The notes under the pieces were generated by a model. It saw only the letters and a list, made by a program, of their open reading frames with translations. It was not told the origin of the DNA and did no database searches. 64,000 bases of DNA from CATQHS01 sp963422655 (GTDB taxonomy: Bacteria; Actinomycetota; Acidimicrobiia; Acidimicrobiales; Aldehydirespiratoraceae), in NCBI GenBank assembly GCA_963422655.1, contig OY730440.1, positions 2,232,001-2,296,000 on the forward strand, given 5' to 3'. Shown piece after piece: positions 48,576 through 55,425 of this stretch. Numbering within the stretch: the stretch's first letter is position 1; every line of letters starts with the position of its first letter. Position numbers and translations under genes: made by a program.

Positions 48576-49229
48576 TTAGTGATCCTCCTGCTTCATACCG
48601 GCATCCTCCGGACATGCGGGCCAGCCCGAGCCTGGGGCCCGCCACACGGACAGTGACTCCACCCCGAGCCTCACGGCTGTGCCGGGCTCGATCTCCACCA
48701 CCACCTCGGTATCGGTGTCGTCGGTTTGGACGGCGTCGATCACTTCCAGAACCGCCAGCGCGCAGCCGCCCCGCTGCGCCGACAGCACCGCCATGTCCCC
48801 CGGCCTCGGCCCCGGCTCGGACCACCAGCTTGCATCGACCTCCAGGCGGATTCTCGTCGTGGCCGGATCCGACACGACCGGCCTCGGCCTCAACAACCCT
48901 GCGGGCACCAAGGTCTCCTCCGGCACGTCCGACACCGGCACCCGGCCCTCCAGATCGGCCGGCGCCACGAACCACGGCGCCAGCGACGCCGGGACCTCTA
49001 CTACTACGAACTCCCCCGGGTTCTGTCCTGTCGGCCACCGCTCTGTCGTTGCGGCCACCCCCACCATTGGTGGCTCGGATTCGGGCCGACCCCAGAACCA
49101 CACCGCGGTAACCGTGGTCAGCATCACCAGCCCGACCGCTACGAACTGCTTTCTGGCCACGTCCATCGGTCCATCGCCGAGCTTGAGCCTGGACCACGGC
49201 GCCATCGCCGAACCGGGTCTAACGGCCAT
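48576..49229 (-). CDS. SAF-domain CpaB/RcpC-like pilus assembly protein
   Basis: 217 residues; ATG 49205 is an alternative start. After a transmembrane helix (VAVGLVMLTTVTAVWFWGR) the motif ASLAPWFVAPADLEGRVP leads into a SAF-like region: VSDVPEETLVPAGLL, RPGDMAVLSAQ. SAF proteins of the CpaB/RcpC type sit in the periplasmic/cell wall part of Tad systems. Its stop abuts the tadA start, and the upstream overlap is 11 bp. Confidence 0.75.
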   Translation of the reverse strand: MAVRPGSAMAPWSRLKLGDGPMDVARKQFVAVGLVMLTTVTAVWFWGRPESEPPMVGVAATTERWPTGQNPGEFVVVEVPASLAPWFVAPADLEGRVPVSDVPEETLVPAGLLRPRPVVSDPATTRIRLEVDASWWSEPGPRPGDMAVLSAQRGGCALAVLEVIDAVQTDDTDTEVVVEIEPGTAVRLGVESLSVWRAPGSGWPACPEDAGMKQEDH

Positions 49230-50997
49230 CGGTCGACCTCAGTGCTACGTCGGCGTAGTCGATCAACTGCAGGAACCAAGTCGTGCCCGACGACACCGTA
49301 AGATCCCCGGTCTCGCCCGCCGCATTGGCATACCTCACCCGCAGCCACCATGACCACACCCCCTGCTTCGCCAACCGCCACCGGCATCCCGACATGTCGG
49401 CGGTGATGGGGCACACCGACACCAGGTCACCCGGCACGTGAGCAGCCCGGATCTCGGCTCGACGACCCGGGGGCAGTTCCTTCCAACGGGTCTCGACTAC
49501 CGGAAAGCGATCCGCTAGCACCGCGGCGTCGGTGGCCGACCACGGCACCCGCTCCCGTAGCTCCGACACCACGTCGGTCGCTGTCCACGCACACCCCGAT
49601 CCCTCCTCGATCACATTCAGATTCCCGGACAGCACCGGCCATACCTCGCTACCACGCACGATCAGATATTCGTCCCCGCCAGGAACCTCCGGTAAGGGCG
49701 TAGATCCCGGTGGTGGTTCGTAATCTGGGTTCAGCGCCAGATTCGTCGCCCACCTCAGCCGGTCCGCTACTGCTGGCACTGCCGAGCGAGGCGGCGCCGG
49801 ATCACATTCCGGGACGGTGTCAAGGTCGATGTAGGCCACCTTCTCGGACAGAAACGTCTCGTCGGGTTCGCCTGTCGACTCGTACGGACGGACCTCGGTT
49901 TCCCAATAGGCGGTGACCACGAACCGGGCGTCGAGGCCGGTAGGAGCGCCGAACCGGAACTTCATCGGGCCTGTACAGCGACTGAAGCCGCTGCTTCTGG
50001 TGCAGTGGCGGTCACCGAAATCGGTGATCTCGCGACCTGCTTCGATGACGGTCGGGTTCCCTGCCTCACCCTCGAACCCCCATTCGAGCTTGATCAACCG
50101 ATTCGTGAGAGTCCCGCACTTTCGCGGCCGGCCGTCGTCGAACTCGATCCCGCCGAAAACGGGTGTTGCTCGATGCCCGTCCAAGTCCGGCTTGCGGATC
50201 GACACGTCGACCGTTTTGCCCGCCCGGACCTCGACTGCCGCCGGCCGGATACGAGCGAACCACCCGGTGTTGTTCACCTCTGACGCAGGAACATCGCCGC
50301 CGCGGTTCGCTGCCTCGCTGTAAATCATGGAAGCGTCGTACCCCAGGCACGGATGATCCCGCCTAACCGGCGGCGTGTACGGCTGACTGCACGACGCTCC
50401 CGGTGACTGGTAGCTACCAGTCCAGGTGCACCACACTTTGCACACGCCGCCTATCAGGCTCTGACCAGCCGAGCACGACGGCTCCGCCGGAGGCTGTGTC
50501 TTTGTCGGATGATCCCACCTCGCCGGTGACGTCGGTGTGATCGTCGTCGGTGGTGTGGTCGTCGTTGTCGTCGTTGTCGTCGTTGTCCGTGGTGTGGTGG
50601 TCGTGGTCGGTGGTGTTGTCGTTGTCGTCGTTGTTGTCGTTGTCGTCGTTGTGGTTGTCGGCGGTGGGACGTGTCTGTGGCAGACCCACCCGTAGTGATG
50701 GCCACCGCCGCGGCAATCAGCGTGCGAGTAAGAGTCGTAGTGGTGCTTGAAACCAGGGCCGTGTTCTCCGCAAGAACCGCCCTGGTGATCTCGCATACAC
50801 CAGGTATCTTCTCTTGATATCCATTCGTTGACATGTGTCCACCAGTGGGTTCCGTCGGTCCACACGTCGGTCCATCCCTGCGGGGGCTCGTCGGCTGACA
50901 CCGGCCGGTTGGATGCTTCGACAACCACCGAAACAACTACCGCAACCAGGGCTGCCAGCACCAGAAGCCACCGCCTCGACACCTGGGGGGCAGTCAT
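49219..50997 (-). CDS. Large secreted protein with Thr-rich linker (Tad locus)
   Basis: 592 residues. An N-terminal signal helix (WLLVLAALVAVVVSVVV, with RR before it) is followed by a His/Cys/Trp-rich domain at about 30-110 (WTDVWTDGTHWWTHVNEW, GGHHYGWVCHRH), a Pro/Thr-rich linker with long Thr runs at about 110-165, and a 400-residue soluble domain with several cysteines (HPCLGYD, CTRSSGFSRCTG). I do not recognise the domains. The Thr-rich linker would be rigid, a typical wall-spanning or O-glycosylated spacer in surface proteins. Its position in the Tad operon suggests a pilus-associated adhesin or surface component. Confidence 0.65.
   Translation of the reverse strand: MTAPQVSRRWLLVLAALVAVVVSVVVEASNRPVSADEPPQGWTDVWTDGTHWWTHVNEWISREDTWCMRDHQGGSCGEHGPGFKHHYDSYSHADCRGGGHHYGWVCHRHVPPPTTTTTTTTTTTTTTTPPTTTTTPRTTTTTTTTTTTPPTTITPTSPARWDHPTKTQPPAEPSCSAGQSLIGGVCKVWCTWTGSYQSPGASCSQPYTPPVRRDHPCLGYDASMIYSEAANRGGDVPASEVNNTGWFARIRPAAVEVRAGKTVDVSIRKPDLDGHRATPVFGGIEFDDGRPRKCGTLTNRLIKLEWGFEGEAGNPTVIEAGREITDFGDRHCTRSSGFSRCTGPMKFRFGAPTGLDARFVVTAYWETEVRPYESTGEPDETFLSEKVAYIDLDTVPECDPAPPRSAVPAVADRLRWATNLALNPDYEPPPGSTPLPEVPGGDEYLIVRGSEVWPVLSGNLNVIEEGSGCAWTATDVVSELRERVPWSATDAAVLADRFPVVETRWKELPPGRRAEIRAAHVPGDLVSVCPITADMSGCRWRLAKQGVWSWWLRVRYANAAGETGDLTVSSGTTWFLQLIDYADVALRSTDGR
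50540..50670 (-). repeat. Low-complexity Thr-coding repeat tract
   Basis: Degenerate ACN/ACG-type triplet runs (read as GTC/GTT/GTG on the plus strand) encode the Thr-rich linker of the secreted protein. Such tracts are prone to length variation by slippage. Confidence 0.85.
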
Positions 50998-52232
50998 TCC
51001 GCGACCTCATCGCATGGAGGCAAAGTGATTGACGGGGGTGCCCACCTCGCGCACTCGATCGGGGCCGAACGGGCGAGCTCATCACACAGAGGCGGATTTG
51101 GTAGCGGCTGCCTCCCCCCCAACTCATATCCAACAACAGTGCCTGGGCCGCCACATGAAGCGAAGGAGTTTTCCTTGTCCGGCACCGGCACCAATATGTT
51201 TGCCTCCCAGACACTCAGGCCCACGAGGTCGGGATGACAGGCAACCACGCCTTTACGTCCCATCTGATCGGCCAGTTCGGCTTCGGCTGACTCCAACGAC
51301 GCGCCAGGAAAGAAGGCAATAACCTCGTTACGGAATCCGAAATGAGTCCGGGCCGCGCCTCGTTGGCATCCCCACTCCCACCAGTTCACGGCCCAGGCAC
51401 AGTCGGTGTAAGGCTCACGCAGTTCACGGTGCGACACGAACAAGATCCGGTCATAAGCCGCCAGTTTCAGGTTTGCGCACAGTTCTTCGGCGGTGCCAGC
51501 AAAATCTCCCGGCGTCGAGGCTACGCCGTCGAAGATCACCGGCGGTGAGGGGATACCCGACGGGAACACCTGTTCGACCGGGATGCCGTTGGGATGGTCG
51601 CCACCGACCACGGTCAGCTTCTCGACCGCGTCCCGAGACTCGTCGGTGCCCGCATCGTGCTCATCAGCGTGTGGAGCCTTAGCAGGCGCCTCGGGCTCAG
51701 GATCCGGTTCGGGCTCTGTGCGATCGCTGTGGCCGTCGGTGGGTTCGGGTACTGTCACCGGACCGGCCACCGGTTCGGGCTCTGTGCGATCGTTGTGGCC
51801 GTCGGTGGGTTCGGGTACTGTCACCGGACCGGCCACCGGTTCGGGCTCTGTGCGATCGTTGTGGCCGTCGGTGGGCTCGGGTTCAGTCGCTGGCTCGGGT
51901 TCAGGCGCTGGTTCGGGTTCAGGCGCTGGTTCGGGTTTGGGTTTGGGTTCAGGCTCAGATGCTATGACAATGGGGTCGTCGAGGTTGGTGGTGACTACGG
52001 GTTCGGGTTCTTTGACCGGTATGTCATCGTTTACTACTGGTTCTTTCTCGACCGGTTTTTGTATCGGTGCCGGAGGGTCGGTCTCGACCGGTGGTTGCAC
52101 TGACGTCGGGGCTGGTTCTGCAGTACCTATGGTCTCTTCGGTGGTACTACCGCAGGCAGTGACTATGGCTAGGCATAGCATTATTGCGGCAGCTCTGATT
52201 GCAGATAAGCGGGCAAATGGTCGGTCAGTCAT
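50994..52232 (-). CDS. Lipoprotein with Pro/Glu-rich tandem repeats
   Basis: 412 residues from ATG 52232 (MTDRPFARLSAIRAAAIMLC); a longer frame starting at 52334 lacks a signal. The segment IMLCLAIVTACGST provides a signal helix and a lipobox VTAC, so it is probably a lipid-anchored protein at the outer face of the membrane. Residues about 60-190 are EPEP/KPEP-rich with 22-residue near-identical repeats (PTDGHNDRTEPEPVAGPVTV), likely a stiff wall-crossing stalk. The C-terminal part from about 200 has several cysteines (CANLKLA, YTDCAWA, WEWGCQRG) and is unrecognised. Overlaps the next gene by 4 bp. Confidence 0.7.
   Translation of the reverse strand: MTDRPFARLSAIRAAAIMLCLAIVTACGSTTEETIGTAEPAPTSVQPPVETDPPAPIQKPVEKEPVVNDDIPVKEPEPVVTTNLDDPIVIASEPEPKPKPEPAPEPEPAPEPEPATEPEPTDGHNDRTEPEPVAGPVTVPEPTDGHNDRTEPEPVAGPVTVPEPTDGHSDRTEPEPDPEPEAPAKAPHADEHDAGTDESRDAVEKLTVVGGDHPNGIPVEQVFPSGIPSPPVIFDGVASTPGDFAGTAEELCANLKLAAYDRILFVSHRELREPYTDCAWAVNWWEWGCQRGAARTHFGFRNEVIAFFPGASLESAEAELADQMGRKGVVACHPDLVGLSVWEANILVPVPDKENSFASCGGPGTVVGYELGGRQPLPNPPLCDELARSAPIECARWAPPSITLPPCDEVAE
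51705..51902 (-). repeat. 66-bp tandem repeats in the lipoprotein gene
   Basis: Two complete copies (51705-51770, 51771-51836) plus a truncated third (from 51837) of a 66-bp unit, differing by one base in the first copy near 51727. Each encodes a 22-residue Pro/Glu/Asp-rich unit. Copy number may vary between strains. Confidence 0.9.
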
Positions 52233-52554
52233 GGTGGGTTCCTTTCCGTTGACGGTGGGTGCGGGGAGCTTCAGCGGCGTCCCTTTTTTTACGTCGGATG
52301 CGATTGATAATGAATAAGAGGAGCCAGACCACAACGATCAAGCCGATGGATACATACCCCCCATTGGTGGGTTCTTCGGACCTGAGTCTGCTCAACCTTC
52401 GGCTAGGTAAAAAAGATTGGGGGTCGATTAAAATGCCGATCAACAGGGCCACAATCAAGATCACGTTCAGGACCCAGCCCATCGCCCGCCGAGGTCGACG
52501 AGCTGAGCTGTGGATGGGGTTGGTCGAGTTCATGTGGTTGTCCTCATTGTCCAT
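52225..52554 (-). CDS. Small two-helix membrane protein at head of Tad operon
   Basis: 109 residues from ATG 52554; an alternative ATG at 52533 gives 102. Two hydrophobic helices (VLNVILIVALLIGILID; GYVSIGLIVVVWLLLFII) flank a polar loop; the tail is basic. Overlaps the lipoprotein start by 8 bp. I do not recognise the family; probably part of the same surface operon. Confidence 0.55.
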   Translation of the reverse strand: MDNEDNHMNSTNPIHSSARRPRRAMGWVLNVILIVALLIGILIDPQSFLPSRRLSRLRSEEPTNGGYVSIGLIVVVWLLLFIINRIRRKKRDAAEAPRTHRQRKGTHHD

Positions 52555-52842
52555 TTACGGCATCGCTGGCCACCTCGACCCTGGGCTGCGCAAAGGCAAC
52601 CGGATCGGGGTGAGAGGGGTCGAGGTGACCCGATAAGGACGTTCGGGCCGGGTGAGGCCCAAAACGGGGTGAGATCGTTCGCTCGGGTGAGGGGAAAGTG
52701 GAAGCTGTAGAAACCGGGGCCCCGTCAAAGACGTTGCACCAAGCTAAGCTAGAAGACATCTAATCCCTGAGAAATAGATGTAATATCAGGAAACTCTACA
52801 AAACCAAGGCGCGTTCGTCAACCAGATATTTGAAAATCTTCC

Positions 52843-52866
52843 CAGCCCGAGAAATTTCTCGGGCTG
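52843..52866. promoter_or_regulatory. Perfect 24-bp palindrome upstream of amt
   Basis: CAGCCCGAGAAA and its reverse complement TTTCTCGGGCTG are adjacent. As RNA it forms a 10-bp stem with an AATT loop; as DNA it is a symmetric binding site. No T run follows on the plus strand; on the minus strand GGAAGATTTT follows. It could be an operator for amt or a terminator. Confidence 0.55.
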
Positions 52867-52999
52867 CTCGCAGGAATCTGGTCCGGCTGGCGGCCCGACC
52901 TGGCCTGCTGGCGTGCCGGATCCGTTTCCGGCCAACCGGGCTCGACGGAGCGCTCCGTGGGGCTGTCGCGACCGTGGTCGTGCACCACCGCGTCATCTG

Positions 53000-53008
53000 T
53001 GCTATGGT
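53000..53008 (+). promoter_or_regulatory. Candidate extended -10 promoter for amt
   Basis: TGCTATGGT fits an extended -10 element (TGn followed by TATGGT). No good -35 is seen. The transcript would start near 53015 and leave a leader of about 48 nt with GGAGGTGA 4 bp before the amt ATG. Confidence 0.4.
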
Positions 53009-53062
53009 CTTCGGCATCTGGGCCAAAGGGCCAGAACGAACAAGAAGAATGGAGGTGAGCCG

Positions 53063-54448
53063 ATGGACACTTCAGTAGTGTTCACCGAGTCTTACTATTT
53101 CTTCACCGTCGCTATCATGTGGCTGCTGCACGTCGGGTTCATGACCTACGAAGCCGGTGTCAGCCGCCGCAAGAACATTATGTCGACGGCGATGAAGAAC
53201 ATAATGACGATAGCCGTGGTGACGCCGACGTTTTACTACCTCGGCTGGTGGGTGTACTTCTGCATGGAGGAAGGCCTGAAGTTCACCACGTCAGCCGATG
53301 GTGCCGGGAACGCCGGCGAGGGCGCCTATTTCTGCGGCGACGGCTACGGCGTTCCGTGGGACGGCTCGATGGGGCCGAACCTTGGTGACAACATCAGCGG
53401 CGTGTTCTGGGCTGCCTTTGTTCTGTTCTCTTGGACGACCGGGTCGATCATGTCCGGGGCGGTGCTGGAGCGCATCCGCATCTCGGCCTACCTGTGGCTG
53501 ACCGCCTTGATGGGCGGCTTGGTCTGGGTGATCGCCGCGGCTTGGGGATGGAGCTACGGCGGCTGGCTGACAATCCACTTCGGGTACCACGACTTCGCCG
53601 CCTCCGGCGTGGTACACGGCATCGCCGGCATCTTCGCTCTGGGGGTGCTGTTCAACTTGGGCCCGAGAATCGGCAAGTACGACAGGAACGGAGGCACGCG
53701 GGTATTCAAGCCCCACAACCTGCATCTCACATTGATGGGGCTGATGATCATCTTCACCGGCTTCTACGCGTTCTACGCTGCCTGCCTGGCCATCACAGCC
53801 GACACCGCGCCGGGCTGGGCCAACATCTACTTCTCCCCGGCCACGCTGTCAGCCATCACCTTCACCATCACGATGGGCTTCGCGGGCGGTTTCGCCGGCG
53901 GCTACATCTTCGCCAAGGGCGACCCGTTCTGGACCCTGTCGGGCGGGCTGGCCGGCGTGGTGGCGGTCTCAGCCGGCGCCGACATCTACAGTCCGTCTTT
54001 GGTGCTGATCCTCGCCTTCTTCTCAGCCGGGCTCGCCTACCATGCGGGCAACTGGATCGAGCGCAAGGCCCGAATCGACGATGCGGTCGGAGCCGTATCG
54101 GTTCACGGCGTGATGGGCATGTGGGGCGTCCTACTGGTGGGCGTCTTCGCGGCTGGCTATCCCACTGGAGCAGCCGGGGTCGAGACTTCACTTCTCGGGC
54201 AGCTCGTGGGCATCGCTACCTTGTTCCCGCTGGCGTTCCTCACCGGCTACATCGCCTCGGGGATTCTCAAGAAGATGAACTTGCTGAGAGTTCCACCCGT
54301 GGTGGAGATCGAAGGTCTAGACATGGCTGAGTTCGAGACCGACTTCTACCCCGAGTTCGGTCGGGCCGACGAGCCCATCGTCCACGCCGACGGTTCGGAG
54401 GAAAGTGCCTCCGCCACCCTGCGATCGGCCTACGCCGACACCCGCTAG
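53063..54448 (+). CDS. Divergent Amt/AmtB-family ammonium or methylammonium channel
   Basis: 461 residues from ATG 53063 (MDTSVVFTESYYFFTVAIMW), preceded by GGAGGTGA. Around eleven hydrophobic helices. Comparing by eye with E. coli AmtB: FWAAFVLF keeps Phe107, HDFAASGVVH keeps Asp160 and His168, SVHGVMG keeps His318, while GFYAFYAAC keeps Phe215 but seems to replace Ser219 with Cys and WFG with FYA. So the twin-His pore is kept but the outer binding site is changed. Neighbouring tdm and tmm suggest ammonium or methylated amine transport. The C-terminal tail is acidic and longer than usual. Confidence 0.85.
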   Translation: MDTSVVFTESYYFFTVAIMWLLHVGFMTYEAGVSRRKNIMSTAMKNIMTIAVVTPTFYYLGWWVYFCMEEGLKFTTSADGAGNAGEGAYFCGDGYGVPWDGSMGPNLGDNISGVFWAAFVLFSWTTGSIMSGAVLERIRISAYLWLTALMGGLVWVIAAAWGWSYGGWLTIHFGYHDFAASGVVHGIAGIFALGVLFNLGPRIGKYDRNGGTRVFKPHNLHLTLMGLMIIFTGFYAFYAACLAITADTAPGWANIYFSPATLSAITFTITMGFAGGFAGGYIFAKGDPFWTLSGGLAGVVAVSAGADIYSPSLVLILAFFSAGLAYHAGNWIERKARIDDAVGAVSVHGVMGMWGVLLVGVFAAGYPTGAAGVETSLLGQLVGIATLFPLAFLTGYIASGILKKMNLLRVPPVVEIEGLDMAEFETDFYPEFGRADEPIVHADGSEESASATLRSAYADTR

Positions 54449-54452
54449 CCGA

Positions 54453-54614
54453 GTGTCCGGCTCATGGTTTCAGTTTGCGGTCGCGATCGTCCTCATGTAC
54501 TCGGTGGTCGCGGCCGCCGGGTACTGGGGACAGCGACGGCGGGCCCGCCAGAGGCGCGACGACAACACGACAACGACAACATTTGACAAGCATCACCTGC
54601 GGAGGACTGAATGA
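54453..54614 (+). CDS. Small single-helix membrane protein a
   Basis: 53 residues from GTG 54453. One transmembrane helix (FAVAIVLMYSVVAAAGYW), then a basic tail (RRRARQRRDD). It begins 4 bp after amt and overlaps the next gene by ATGA, so it is likely part of the amt-tdm-tmm operon. No recognised family. Confidence 0.5.
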   Translation: MSGSWFQFAVAIVLMYSVVAAAGYWGQRRRARQRRDDNTTTTTFDKHHLRRTE

Positions 54615-54835
54615 ACACTTTTCCATATGACAGTTGGGAGGCGGCTTTCGAAGCTGCCAACGGCACGAACGGCTACTTCACTTGGGGCCCGGGCGGCAAC
54701 ACTGCCTCGGTCGTCCTCGCCATTCTCGGTATCGCCATCTCGGTGGCGATGGCGGTAATGGTGACCAGGCGTGAGAACGACCTGCTCAACGAGGCAGCCG
54801 ATCGTCTCGCCCACAAGTACAGCTCGGAGGGCTGA
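54611..54835 (+). CDS. Small single-helix membrane protein b
   Basis: 74 residues. A polar N-terminus (MNTFPYDSWEAAFEAANGTN), a helix (TASVVLAILGIAISVAMAVM) and a charged C-terminus. GGAGG lies 7 bp before the start. ATGA overlap with the preceding gene and 1 bp to the next. Possibly an accessory subunit of Amt or of an unknown transporter. Confidence 0.55.
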   Translation: MNTFPYDSWEAAFEAANGTNGYFTWGPGGNTASVVLAILGIAISVAMAVMVTRRENDLLNEAADRLAHKYSSEG

Positions 54836-54836
54836 C

Positions 54837-54977
54837 ATGACTGGCAAGCAAATCGAGTTCCAAGGCAACCAGGGCCACGACAAGAACGTGGAGTGGGCGG
54901 TGGTGGGTTTCTCCCTCGTCTGCATCGTCTTCACGATCATCTGCATCGTGGCTGTCGGCGGCGGCAGCGTCGGCTGA
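54837..54977 (+). CDS. Small single-helix membrane protein c
   Basis: 46 residues from ATG 54837 (MTGKQIEFQGNQGHDKNVEW), with one helix (WAVVGFSLVCIVFTIICIVA). GGAGGG precedes the start. The third of three consecutive tiny membrane proteins following amt. Confidence 0.5.
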   Translation: MTGKQIEFQGNQGHDKNVEWAVVGFSLVCIVFTIICIVAVGGGSVG

Positions 54978-55008
54978 CACCCGACCCGACTCGACTGCGG
55001 CCGGTGCC

Positions 55009-55425
55009 GTGTCGCCATTGGTGCGGCGCGGCGCCGGCCCGGCATCGGGTTCGTATGGCGTTGTGGTGACCACCGGCAGGCGTGTGGCTCAGGCGGGCAT
55101 GGCCGTCGTCGTCTTCGCCACCTTCCTCACATGGGAGGCGGAGGAATCGGTAGCCGGCACGGACAGCAACGAAGGCCAGTTGGCTTTCATCGTTGGCCTC
55201 ATCACCATCGGGTTGATCCAGATCGGATGGCGCCCGGCCTGGATCGGGGCCGGTTTCGTCTCGGCCGTTGCCGGTCGGCAGTTGCTCGACACTTTGGGTG
55301 ACGACTCGGCCGAGCCCGGGGTCGGGTTGTGGATCGCCACCGTCGCAGCTTTGGTGGCCGCGGTCGTGCTGGTTGTCGCCATGTTCTCGACCATCAACCG
55401 CAACCCACCCCCATCGGAGCGGTGA
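55009..55425 (+). CDS. Membrane protein with about three helices
   Basis: 138 residues from GTG 55009. Hydrophobic segments: AQAGMAVVVFATFLTW, GQLAFIVGLITIGLIQIGW, and IATVAALVAAVVLVVAMFS. It overlaps the tdm start (GTGA), so it is co-translated with tdm. I do not recognise a family; it could form part of an uptake system with the three smaller membrane proteins before it. Confidence 0.55.
   Translation: MSPLVRRGAGPASGSYGVVVTTGRRVAQAGMAVVVFATFLTWEAEESVAGTDSNEGQLAFIVGLITIGLIQIGWRPAWIGAGFVSAVAGRQLLDTLGDDSAEPGVGLWIATVAALVAAVVLVVAMFSTINRNPPPSER

Larger units (their letters stand above)
52555..53062. other. Divergent intergenic region between Tad operon and amt
   Basis: 508 bp with no supported gene. 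It holds an inverted repeat ACATCTA/TAGATGT at 52756-52781, a perfect 24-bp palindrome at 52843-52866, an extended -10 at 53000-53008 and the amt Shine-Dalgarno GGAGGTGA at 53051-53058. The 52740-52860 part is distinctly AT-richer than its surroundings. Confidence 0.65.

Noticed and set aside
50540..50670. Short-period repeat considered as a CRISPR array
   Set aside because: Period is three bases with no spacers; it encodes a Thr-rich linker.
51493..52317. Plus-strand Ser/Gly-rich frame that looks like a repetitive surface protein
   Set aside because: It is the antisense reading of the Pro/Glu repeats of the lipoprotein gene, which has a lipobox and operon overlaps on the minus strand.
54405..54452. 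Upstream start for small membrane protein a inside the amt 3' end
   Set aside because: It would add a Pro-rich out-of-frame stretch of amt; GTG 54453 directly after amt is simpler.
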